Below are positions 8,354 to 16,910 of a stretch of 64,000 bases of DNA, one piece after another (the first letter of the stretch is position 1; every line of letters begins with the position of its first letter). The notes under the pieces are model-generated. The model did no database searches. It worked only from the letters and a program-made list of their open reading frames with translations, and had not been told where the DNA came from. The DNA is from Hydrogenophaga sp. GTDB lineage: Bacteria; Pseudomonadota; Gammaproteobacteria; Burkholderiales; Burkholderiaceae_C. The stretch covers positions 25,632 to 89,631 of the forward strand of contig NZ_JAUCZG010000015.1 in assembly GCF_030373225.1 (NCBI RefSeq), given 5' to 3'. Made by a program: the position numbers and the translations under genes.

Positions 8354-9298
8354 TCACAGCTCGTAGTCGTCCGGGGTGCCGCTCATGGCGCGCATGACCT
8401 GGTCGCGCGTCAGGCGCTCGCTCAACAGCTCGGCAAAGCGCAGCACGAAGTGGCGCAGGTAGGTCCCGCGCTTGAAGGCCACGCGAGCCAGGTTGTGGCC
8501 GAACAGGTCGGCGGCGGGTCGGGACACCAGGTCGGGTGTCTGGTTGTCGCCGGCCATCGCCATTTCGGCCACGATGCCCACGCCCATGCCCAGCTTCACG
8601 TAGGTCTTGATCACGTCGGAGTCGATGGCTTCCAGCACGATGTTGGGCTTGAGATGCCGCAATGCGAACGCCTGGTCGATGCGGGTGCGGCCGGTGTAGC
8701 TGGGGTGGTAGGTGATCAGCGGCACCTGGGCGAGGTCTTCGTGCGTGATGCGCTCGCGCTCGAGCAGCGGGTGGTCGAACGGGAACACCAGCACGTGCTG
8801 CCATTCGTAGCACGGCAGTGTGACGAGCTCGGGGTAGTTCACCAGCGACTCGGTGGCCATGCCGATCTCGGCCACCTCCTCCATCAACATCCTGGCCACC
8901 TGATCGGGCGAACCCTGGTGCAGGCTGATGCCGACCTTGGGGTAGGCCTGGCGCAGCGCCGCGACGGGACCGGGCAGCACATAGCGGGCCTGGGTGTGGG
9001 TGGTGGCGATCGACAGCGTGCCGCTGTCCTGCGCCGAATACTGCTCACCGATGCGCCTGAGGTTGTTGACCTCGCGCAGGATGATTTCGATGCTCTTGAG
9101 CACCTGCACGCCAGGCTCGGTCACGCGCTTGATGCGCTTGCCGTGGCGCGCAAAGATCTCGATGCCGAGCTCGTCCTCGAGTTCGATGATGGCCTTGGAC
9201 ACGCCGGGTTGCGAGGTGTGCAGGGCCTTGGCCGCTTCGGTCAGGTTGAGGTTGCGACGCACGGCCTCCTGAACAAAACGGAACTGGTGCAGGTTCAT
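8354..9298 (-). CDS. cysB: CysB-family LysR-type transcriptional regulator
   Basis: This is a 314-residue LysR-type regulator of the CysB branch, which activates cysteine biosynthesis and sulfate assimilation genes in response to O/N-acetylserine. The N-terminal winged helix-turn-helix (LTEAAKALHTSQPGVSKAI) and MNLHQFRFVQEAVRRNLN start are characteristic of CysB/Cbl rather than generic LysR proteins. The effector domain has the GTLSIATTHTQARYVLP stretch and the TYHPSYTGRTRIDQAF segment seen in CysB. Its ATG overlaps the stop of cbiX as ATGA, so the two are translated from one message. This links sirohaem metal insertion, needed for sulfite reductase, to the sulfur regulator. Confidence 0.9.
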   Translation of the reverse strand: MNLHQFRFVQEAVRRNLNLTEAAKALHTSQPGVSKAIIELEDELGIEIFARHGKRIKRVTEPGVQVLKSIEIILREVNNLRRIGEQYSAQDSGTLSIATTHTQARYVLPGPVAALRQAYPKVGISLHQGSPDQVARMLMEEVAEIGMATESLVNYPELVTLPCYEWQHVLVFPFDHPLLERERITHEDLAQVPLITYHPSYTGRTRIDQAFALRHLKPNIVLEAIDSDVIKTYVKLGMGVGIVAEMAMAGDNQTPDLVSRPAADLFGHNLARVAFKRGTYLRHFVLRFAELLSERLTRDQVMRAMSGTPDDYEL

Positions 9299-9660
9299 GA
9301 CGCCGGCTCCAGCGCGATCTGCGCGAGCAGGGCGGTCAGCCGGGGGTCTTCTCCGGCAGCGGGGAGTTGCTCGAATTGCACGGCGGGATGGGCCAGCCGG
9401 AGATCGCGCATCAGCACGGGCAGGTCTTCGCGCGCGTGTTTTCCCATGCCGAAAAAAAGCGGCAGCACCCGCACCTGCGTGACGCCGGCCTGCACCATTT
9501 TTCGGGCGGCGGTGGCGATGTCGGGCTCACACAGTTCGAGGTAGGCGCAGGACACGGCGGCGGACGGATCCCGGCTCGAGATCTGCTGCGCCACTGACTC
9601 CACCGGCAGACGCCACAGGGGGTCGCGCGACCCATGGGCAAACACGATCACTCCAAGCAT
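9295..9660 (-). CDS. cbiX: Short CbiX/SirB-type sirohydrochlorin chelatase
   Basis: This 121-residue, single-domain class II chelatase is expected to insert a metal into sirohydrochlorin, most likely Fe(II) to make sirohaem. The start MLGVIVFAHGSRDPLWR carries the conserved catalytic histidine in AHGSRD. A second conserved histidine is in PLFFGMGKHAREDLP. The small size matches CbiX-S proteins that act as dimers. The ATG at 9660 starts directly with the conserved strand. The stop overlaps the cysB ATG, which supports an iron role in sulfite reduction over cobalamin synthesis; that assignment is inference from context. Confidence 0.85.
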   Translation of the reverse strand: MLGVIVFAHGSRDPLWRLPVESVAQQISSRDPSAAVSCAYLELCEPDIATAARKMVQAGVTQVRVLPLFFGMGKHAREDLPVLMRDLRLAHPAVQFEQLPAAGEDPRLTALLAQIALEPAS

Positions 9661-9667
9661 GGACACG

Positions 9668-10786
9668 CTACCTTCGCAAGACGAGCCAGCCAAAAGCGGC
9701 CAGCGAAAACACCGAATAGATCAGCGCGGGTGAAGCCGCCGCCAGCCAGGGGCGCCAGGCATTGAGGTTGCCGATGTAGCCGAACACGTTGTTGAGCAGG
9801 AAGAAGCTGATGCCGATCATCACGCCCCCGAACACGTAGGCCGTGATGCTGCCCGAGCGGAAATGCAGGTAGGCAAAGGGCAGGGCGAGCACCACCATGA
9901 CGAGGCAGCTCAGGGGATAGAACACCTTGCGCCAGAACTCGATCTCGTAGCGCTGCGCGGTCTGTCCGTTGGCCTGCAGGTGGCGGATGTAGCCGAAGAG
10001 GTCGGCGGTGCGCATGGTCTCGGGCTTGAGCAAGGCCACCGACACCATCTCGCTGTTGATGCCGCTCGGCCAGCGGAAGGTGTCCAGTTCGCTGCGCACG
10101 ATGCGTGCCGACGTTTTCCCCGCGGTGTCGAATTCGCGGCGCTGCACCTGGCGCAAGGTCCATGAATCGTCGGTCTCGATCTGCCCGGTGGCGGCAGAGA
10201 GGGTGGAGACCAGCGAGCCCTGGTTGTTGAACTCAAAAATGCGCACATTGCCCAGTTCACCGCGAGGCGACAGGGAGCCCACATTGACCGAGAAATTGCT
10301 GTAGGGCTGCCGTTCCTTGAGCCAGGCGCCGGTCTGCCCCACGCTGATGTTGCCCTGGTAGCGGGCCTTGAGCAGCTGGGCTGTCCGGTCCGCGAGCGGG
10401 GCCACGTAGTCACCCAGCGCGAACGTGAGCACCACGAACACGGCGCCCAGACCGAGCAAGGTCCGCAGCGCACGCCACGGCCCCAGGCCACTGGTGCGCA
10501 GGATGGTGTATTCCGAACCCTGGGCCAGGCGCGCCAGCACGAACACCGCGCCGATCAGCACCGAGATCGGCAGCAGCTCGTAGATGCGGCTGGGCATGAG
10601 CAGGCCCACATAAAGCAGGGCATGTGGCACTTCGTACACCAGGGCGGCGTCGAGCGCCGAGGGCTTGCCCAGCGCAGGCAACTCGTCCACAAAGTCGAAG
10701 AAGAAGAAGAGCGAGAGAAAGGCCAGCAGCACGAAGCCCACCGCGAGGAAGATTTCGCCGTAGATCAGTCGACGGATCGTTTTCAT
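9668..10786 (-). CDS. lptG: LPS export ABC transporter permease LptG
   Basis: This 372-residue inner-membrane protein is one of the two permeases of the LptB2FG complex that extracts lipopolysaccharide from the inner membrane. It has the expected pattern: N-terminal transmembrane helices (IYGEIFLAVGFVLLAF and the next two segments), a central periplasmic beta-jellyroll (about residues 100-260), and three C-terminal helices. The start is the ATG at 10786, which overlaps the lptF stop as ATGA. The stop is 7 bp before the cbiX start on the same strand. The lptB ATPase gene is not in the window. Confidence 0.93.
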   Translation of the reverse strand: MKTIRRLIYGEIFLAVGFVLLAFLSLFFFFDFVDELPALGKPSALDAALVYEVPHALLYVGLLMPSRIYELLPISVLIGAVFVLARLAQGSEYTILRTSGLGPWRALRTLLGLGAVFVVLTFALGDYVAPLADRTAQLLKARYQGNISVGQTGAWLKERQPYSNFSVNVGSLSPRGELGNVRIFEFNNQGSLVSTLSAATGQIETDDSWTLRQVQRREFDTAGKTSARIVRSELDTFRWPSGINSEMVSVALLKPETMRTADLFGYIRHLQANGQTAQRYEIEFWRKVFYPLSCLVMVVLALPFAYLHFRSGSITAYVFGGVMIGISFFLLNNVFGYIGNLNAWRPWLAAASPALIYSVFSLAAFGWLVLRR

Positions 10787-11907
10787 GCGGCGGTTCCCTG
10801 TACCGGTGTGCCGGCGCTGCGCCGCCGGTTGATCCAGCTGGTCACGCTCAGGTTGTAGTGGCGCTTGAACAGCCAGAGCACGGTCAGTACAAACACCCCT
10901 CCGTGCAGCGTCAGCATGAACCCGCCCAGCCCCACCAGTCCGCCGGCCACCCAGCTCTGACCGAGGTTGAGCAGGTTGTAATAGAACACGAAGGCAAACA
11001 GGGTGAAGAAGAGATTGCCACCGCGACCGGCGCGCGGGTTGCCCGCGGTGGTGGCCAGGGCAATCAGCACGAAGTTGAACGACGTGAGCGCCATGCCGAT
11101 GCGCCAGCCCAGCTCGCCCAGATTGGCGCGGTCGGGTTCGTTGATCAACTGCAGCGTGCTGCGCGACTTCAAGGCCTGCGATCTGCCTTCGGCAGTGGAG
11201 GAAGAACCGATCCGTGTGCCGTAGCTCTCGAATTCGCTGACCCTCAGGCCGCTGCCGTCGGGCGCGGTTTCCAGGCGCTGGCCGTTGTTGAGCATCAGGA
11301 GCTGCTCGTCCTTCACCCATTCAATGCGGCCCGATCGCGCCGACGTCACGGTCTCGCGCCCGTCGTCTTCGGTGCTCGAGATGAAAATGTTGCGTCCCTC
11401 GGTGCCACCGGCCGTGTCCTTGTCGATGAAGAAGACGCGGCGGCCGCTTGACGATTCCTGGAACTGCCCGGGCGCCACGCGCTCGAGGTCGCCTCGACGC
11501 TCGAAACGGCTGCGCAGGTTGTCGGTCTGCTGATTGGCCCAGGGCCACACGAAGAAGACCATCAGGGTGATGACCGCCAGGATGGGCCATGAGAAGCGCA
11601 GAACCGGTCCGAGAAAGCCCCCGAGCGAGCGTCCGCTGGAGAACCAGATGATCATTTCGCTGTCGCGGTACATGCGCGAGAGCGTGAAGACGATGGCGAC
11701 AAACAAGGCCAGCGTCAGGATGGTGGGCATGCGCCCGATGACGGTGTAGCCCAGCACCAGGGCGATTTCCTGTGGGTTGACGCTGCCGCGGGAGGCCAGT
11801 CCGAGGGTGCGGATCAACAGCATCGTGAGCACGATGGTGAACAGCACCACCAGGGTGGCTCCGAAGCTGCGTGCCAGCTCTTTGCGGATGGAAGAATGGA
11901 ATAACAT
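10783..11907 (-). CDS. lptF: LPS export ABC transporter permease LptF
   Basis: This is a 374-residue partner permease of LptG. It begins MLFHSSIRKELARSFGATLVV, a typical betaproteobacterial LptF start. It has three N-terminal transmembrane segments, a periplasmic jellyroll (about residues 120-260, containing RRVFFIDKD and NIFISSTEDDGRE) and C-terminal helices around FVLIALATTAGNPRAGRGG. It overlaps lptG by four bases. It is divergent from pepA, and only 25 bp separate the two start codons, so both promoters must extend into coding sequence. The lptFG/pepA divergence is conserved in many proteobacteria. Confidence 0.93.
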   Translation of the reverse strand: MLFHSSIRKELARSFGATLVVLFTIVLTMLLIRTLGLASRGSVNPQEIALVLGYTVIGRMPTILTLALFVAIVFTLSRMYRDSEMIIWFSSGRSLGGFLGPVLRFSWPILAVITLMVFFVWPWANQQTDNLRSRFERRGDLERVAPGQFQESSSGRRVFFIDKDTAGGTEGRNIFISSTEDDGRETVTSARSGRIEWVKDEQLLMLNNGQRLETAPDGSGLRVSEFESYGTRIGSSSTAEGRSQALKSRSTLQLINEPDRANLGELGWRIGMALTSFNFVLIALATTAGNPRAGRGGNLFFTLFAFVFYYNLLNLGQSWVAGGLVGLGGFMLTLHGGVFVLTVLWLFKRHYNLSVTSWINRRRSAGTPVQGTAA

Positions 11908-11932
11908 CGATTGAGAACAGGAAAACACGATT

Positions 11933-13426
<1,494 letters not shown>

Positions 13427-13433
13427 GGCACCA

Positions 13434-13868
13434 TTGCCCGACGTCGCCTTCCACTTCAATGCACCGGATCGGCTGGGCTATGCCTGCCGGTTGTTGCGCA
13501 AGGCGTATCTGCGCAAGGCGCGGGTGTTCGCCTGGGTCGCCGAGGATGACCTGGCTCGACTCGATGCATCGTTGTGGACCATGGGAGCGGGGGAATTCGT
13601 CCCGCATTGCCGAATCGACGATCCCGATCTGTTGAAAGATCACTCACCCATCCAGTTGGGCGATCGGCTGCCCGATGAGCGTGGGGCATTCCTCCTGGTG
13701 AACCTGCGCCACGACATGCCCGACGACCCCGGCGCGTTCAACCGTGTCATCGAGGTGGTGACGCGTGACGAGGCCGACCGGGCACCCGCTCGGGAACGCT
13801 GGCGTCAGTACAAGGCATTGGGCATGGAGCCGCAGAGGCACGATCTGCAATCGGCACCCGCCGACTGA
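13434..13868 (+). CDS. holC: DNA polymerase III chi subunit
   Basis: This 144-residue protein resembles HolC (147 residues in E. coli), the clamp-loader accessory subunit that connects the replisome to single-strand-binding protein. It begins PDVAFHFNAPDRLGYACRLL and contains the YLRKARVFAWVAEDDLARLD and LWTMGAGEFVPHC segments found in chi. The best start is TTG at 13434, preceded by GAGG at a suitable distance; there is no nearby ATG that would keep the conserved first strand. It lies 7 bp after pepA, the usual neighbour, and is probably co-transcribed. Confidence 0.85.
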   Translation: MPDVAFHFNAPDRLGYACRLLRKAYLRKARVFAWVAEDDLARLDASLWTMGAGEFVPHCRIDDPDLLKDHSPIQLGDRLPDERGAFLLVNLRHDMPDDPGAFNRVIEVVTRDEADRAPARERWRQYKALGMEPQRHDLQSAPAD

Positions 13869-13883
13869 GCCCCGCCGGGGCTC
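13867..13883 (+). terminator. holC: Hairpin after holC
   Basis: GAGCCCC and GGGGCTC pair around a GCC loop, starting inside the holC stop codon, and are followed by TTCC. It is a plausible terminator for pepA-holC but lacks a full T run. Confidence 0.5.
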
Positions 13884-14080
13884 TTCCAATGCCGGAGGAT
13901 CGTGCCCAGCATGTCTTCGGCTAATGTGGCATTCAATGCGGTGATGAGGTCCATGAAAACCCTCGAACCGGATTCCGCCTTGCCGCATAAGTGAAATTAG
14001 CCGCATTTTTAGAGTATCTTTATGGGCGTGATGGCAAAAGTTCCCATTGCTCAACTCTTTAATCCTTTTTGAGGAAAACC
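13884..14080 (+). promoter_or_regulatory. AT-rich upstream region of the lipoprotein binding-protein gene
   Basis: About 200 bp without a gene separate holC from the binding-protein gene. The 3' part is clearly AT-rich for this genome, with TTTTTAGAGTATCTTTAT, and ends in TTTTTGAGGAAAACC, whose GAGGA is a good ribosome-binding site before the ATG at 14081. A sigma70-type promoter is likely near the TATCTT/TTTATG bases. I saw no repressor palindrome. Confidence 0.45.
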
Positions 14081-15265
14081 ATGCAACTGAACCTGAAATT
14101 GGCCGTTCTTGCGGCGGCCGTCGCTCTTGCCGCTTGCGGCAAAAAAGAAGAAGCCGCGCCGGTCGCAGCACCTGCGGCGGCTCCTGCACCTGCAGCCCAG
14201 GTCATCAAGATTGGTCATGTCGGTCCCACCAGCGGCGGCATTGCCCACCTGGGCAAGGACAACGAGAACGGCGCCAAGATGGCGATCGAAGAGCTGAACG
14301 CTGCCGGCCTGACCATCGGTGGCGCTCCCGTGACCTTCGAGTTGCTGGCTGAAGACGATGCTGCCGATCCCAAGCAGGGCACGGCCGCCGCCACCAAGCT
14401 GGTGGATGCCAAGGTCGCCGGCGTGATCGGTCACCTGAACTCGGGCACCACCATTCCTGCTTCGCAGATCTACAACGACGCCGGCATCCCCCAGATTTCC
14501 CCATCGGCAACCAACCCCAAGTACACCCGCCAGGGTTACGCAGGCGTGTTCCGCATGGTGGCTGACGACGTGCACCTCGGCGGCACCCTGGGCAAGTACG
14601 CCGTGGAAACGCTCGGCGCCAAAACCGTGGCCGTGATCGACGACCGCACGGCCTATGGCCAGGGCGTGGCCGACGAGTTCGAAAAAGGCGTGGCGGCAGC
14701 AGGCGGCACCGTGGTGGGCCGTGAGTTCACCAACGACAAAGCGACCGACTTCAACGCCATCCTGACCACCCTGAAGGCCAAGAAGCCAGACGTCGTGTTC
14801 TTCGGCGGCATGGACGCCGTGGCCGGCCCGATGCTCAAGCAGATGAAGCAACTCGGCATCAATGCCAAGTTCATGGGTGGAGACGGCATCTGCTCCAGCG
14901 AATTGCCCAAGCTGGCCGCTGAAGGCATGGCTGACGAGCAGGTGTATTGCGCCGAAGCCGGCGGTGTCGAAGGCGAACAGAAAGAAGGCATGGACAAGTT
15001 CCGCGCCGACTTCAAGGCCAAGTTCGGCGCTGACGTTCAGGTGTACGCACCCTACGTGTACGACGCTGTGAAAGTCATGGCCAACGCCATGGTGACCGCC
15101 GGCTCGGCCGACCCCAAGGTCTACCTGCCCGCACTCAAGGCCACCAACTACAAAGGCGTGACCGGCAACATCGCGTTCGACGAAAAGGGCGACATCAAGA
15201 ACGGCGCCCTGACGCTGATGACCTACAAGGGCGGCGCCCGCACCACCCTGGCCGTGATCCGCTGA
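14081..15265 (+). CDS. Branched-chain amino-acid-type ABC substrate-binding lipoprotein
   Basis: This is a 394-residue periplasmic binding protein of the Leu/Ile/Val (Peripla_BP_6) family. The N-terminus is a lipoprotein signal ending in the lipobox LAAC (Cys near residue 19), followed by a Lys/Glu and Ala/Pro-rich linker. The protein is therefore membrane-anchored, unlike the soluble LivK-type protein at 43.4 kb. The mature part begins VIKIGHVGPTSGGIAHLGKDN, and SATNPKYTRQGY and YDAVKVMANAM are typical of the family. The ATG at 14081 has GAGGA upstream. No permease or ATPase gene is adjacent, and a strong terminator follows, so it is monocistronic and probably serves a transporter encoded elsewhere. 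The ligand is unknown. Confidence 0.85.
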   Translation: MQLNLKLAVLAAAVALAACGKKEEAAPVAAPAAAPAPAAQVIKIGHVGPTSGGIAHLGKDNENGAKMAIEELNAAGLTIGGAPVTFELLAEDDAADPKQGTAAATKLVDAKVAGVIGHLNSGTTIPASQIYNDAGIPQISPSATNPKYTRQGYAGVFRMVADDVHLGGTLGKYAVETLGAKTVAVIDDRTAYGQGVADEFEKGVAAAGGTVVGREFTNDKATDFNAILTTLKAKKPDVVFFGGMDAVAGPMLKQMKQLGINAKFMGGDGICSSELPKLAAEGMADEQVYCAEAGGVEGEQKEGMDKFRADFKAKFGADVQVYAPYVYDAVKVMANAMVTAGSADPKVYLPALKATNYKGVTGNIAFDEKGDIKNGALTLMTYKGGARTTLAVIR

Positions 15266-15285
15266 TCAGCGCTCCCGGTCCACTG

Positions 15286-15311
15286 AAAGGCCACCTTCGG
15301 GTGGCCTTTTT
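15286..15311 (+). terminator. Rho-independent terminator with TTCG loop
   Basis: AAAGGCCACC and GGTGGCCTTT pair around a TTCG tetraloop and continue into further Ts. This is the clearest intrinsic terminator in the window and ends the binding-protein gene. Read on the minus strand, it also lies downstream of the chromate transporter genes. Confidence 0.9.
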
Positions 15312-15344
15312 CATGGGAACCCGCGAAGACTGCGAAGCGCTCCT

Positions 15345-15944
15345 TCAGACCCAGCCCAGCGCCCCGAGAACGGCACCTGCGCCGATCATCCACAGAAGGT
15401 GCAGTCTGGTCCGCCACACCAGCACCGTGGCGGTTGCGGTAAGCAGCCACAGAGGCCAGTCGCGACCGGGATGGTCGTGCGAGCCGGTGAGCAGCCAGCC
15501 GGTGGCAATCAACAGCGCGATCACGATCGGCGCCATGCCGGTTTTGAAGGCGCGCACCGCACGCAACTCGCGGTTGTTGTGGGCCCAGCGCGTGGCGGTG
15601 TAGGTGAGCACGGACGACGGCAGCATGATCGCCACCATGGTCACCAGCACGCCCAGCAGCGCCAGTGCCCAGGCTGTTGCGCCGCCAGACGGTCCACCGC
15701 CAGCGTTGAGGCCGACGTTCCATCCCAGCAGTGCAACGAACAGAACATTGGGGCCGGGTGCTGCCTGGGAGAGCGCGATCGACGAGGTGAATTGCGCGTC
15801 GGTCAGCCAGCCGTTCTCGTGAACCAGGTAGCGGTGCATGTCCGGCGCGGTGGTGATGGCGCCACCCACGCCGAGCAGTGACAGCGAGGCAAAGTGGGTG
15901 AACAGGTTGAGCCAGTTCGCGGCATCGGGTGCCATGCTCGTCAT
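15345..15944 (-). CDS. chrA: Chromate transporter half-protein (CHR family), second subunit
   Basis: This 199-residue membrane protein holds one CHR domain, with about six hydrophobic segments and the conserved SLLGVGGAITTAPDMHRYLV start and SSIALSQAAPGPNVLFV motif. Full-length ChrA proteins have two such domains in one chain. Here the second half is separate, as in short-chain CHR pairs that work as heterodimers with opposite topology. Its ATG overlaps the stop of the first half as ATGA. Substrate may be chromate (or sulfate as an analogue), inferred from the family. The gene ends 33 bp from the convergent terminator. Confidence 0.85.
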   Translation of the reverse strand: MTSMAPDAANWLNLFTHFASLSLLGVGGAITTAPDMHRYLVHENGWLTDAQFTSSIALSQAAPGPNVLFVALLGWNVGLNAGGGPSGGATAWALALLGVLVTMVAIMLPSSVLTYTATRWAHNNRELRAVRAFKTGMAPIVIALLIATGWLLTGSHDHPGRDWPLWLLTATATVLVWRTRLHLLWMIGAGAVLGALGWV

Positions 15945-16525
15945 CGGCGCCCTTTCTCGATGTGCCCAAGCACACGGTAGGACCACAGGCAAGCGGCGCC
16001 GCCAATGCCCAGCAGCACCCACAGCAGTGGCCAGCGCAACAGTGCAATGGCGATGAAGGTGAGCACGGCCAGTGTGATGCACACCGCCATGCCCATCGCG
16101 TTCCTGTCCAGCGCAGCGATGAGCTTGATGCCGGTGGCAGTGATCAGGCCCGCCGCCACGGCGCCCATGCCGCGCAGCGCGTTTTGCGCCATCGGACTGT
16201 CTGCGACGCTGCCGTAGAGAGCGGCCAGCAGCAGCACGATCAACAGCGGAGCGGCCAGCATGCCCGCCAGCGCGGCCAGCGCGCCCGGCAGGCCGAAATA
16301 GCGCCCTCCGATCATCATCGAGAGGTTGACCACATTGGGGCCCGGCATGATCTGCGCCACAGCCCAGTCTTCCACGAACTGCTCTCGCGTCATCCAGCGT
16401 TTTTTCTCCACCAGCTCGCGCTGCACCACCGCCAGCACGCCGCCAAAGCCCTGCAGGGCCAGCCAGGTGAAGGAGAGGAAGAGATCGGTTCTGGAGCCGG
16501 GGCGGGCAGGGGGGTCTTCAGCCAC
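15941..16525 (-). CDS. chrA: Chromate transporter half-protein (CHR family), first subunit
   Basis: This 194-residue membrane protein has one CHR domain, with WLALQGFGGVLAVVQRELVEKKRWMTREQFVEDWAVAQ-type sequence and the MPGPNVVNLSMMIG motif that marks the family. The start is a GTG at 16525, which lies eight bases inside the end of the response-regulator gene. It therefore appears translationally coupled to the signalling genes upstream and, through ATGA, to the second CHR half downstream. That coupling suggests that the two-component system and the transporter act on the same stimulus. Confidence 0.85.
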   Translation of the reverse strand: MAEDPPARPGSRTDLFLSFTWLALQGFGGVLAVVQRELVEKKRWMTREQFVEDWAVAQIMPGPNVVNLSMMIGGRYFGLPGALAALAGMLAAPLLIVLLLAALYGSVADSPMAQNALRGMGAVAAGLITATGIKLIAALDRNAMGMAVCITLAVLTFIAIALLRWPLLWVLLGIGGAACLWSYRVLGHIEKGRR

Positions 16526-16910
16526 GCTGCAGCATGTTTCGAACGGTGTCCGCGAGCAAGGGCTTGGTGACGAATCCCTGGATCAAGGGGATGTCGGCCA
16601 CCCGCGCGCGGTCCCGGGGCGAATCGGACGAGGTGAGCATCAACAGAACCACGGCGGACTTGTCCGCCAGCAAGGGAGTGGCTTCAAGCGCGAACTCGAA
16701 ACCGTCCATCAGCGGCATGTTGATGTCGAGGTAGATGCAGGTCGGGATGGTCAGCGCATCGGCCTGGAGGAAGCTCAGGGCCTCGAAGCCGCTTTCGAAC
16801 ACGATGATGTCGCCGGTGAAGCCGGCGCGCCGGATCATGATTTCGTGGAAAACGTTGTCAGCCTCGTTGTCGTCGATCAGGATGAAACGATCGGGAGCGG
16901 TCATGGTCAT
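16518..16910 (-). CDS. Single-domain response regulator
   Basis: This is a 130-residue stand-alone receiver domain with no output domain. Acidic pocket residues are in FILIDDNEADN, the phospho-acceptor is Asp62 in IYLDINMPLMDG, the Ser/Thr switch is in LMLTSSDSPRDR, and the conserved lysine is in GFVTKPL. The sequence resembles Rcp1-type regulators paired with bacteriophytochrome-like kinases. The ATG at 16910 overlaps the kinase stop as ATGA. It probably passes a phosphate or binds a protein partner and does not bind DNA. The downstream chrA GTG lies inside its 3' end. Confidence 0.88.
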   Translation of the reverse strand: MTMTAPDRFILIDDNEADNVFHEIMIRRAGFTGDIIVFESGFEALSFLQADALTIPTCIYLDINMPLMDGFEFALEATPLLADKSAVVLLMLTSSDSPRDRARVADIPLIQGFVTKPLLADTVRNMLQRG

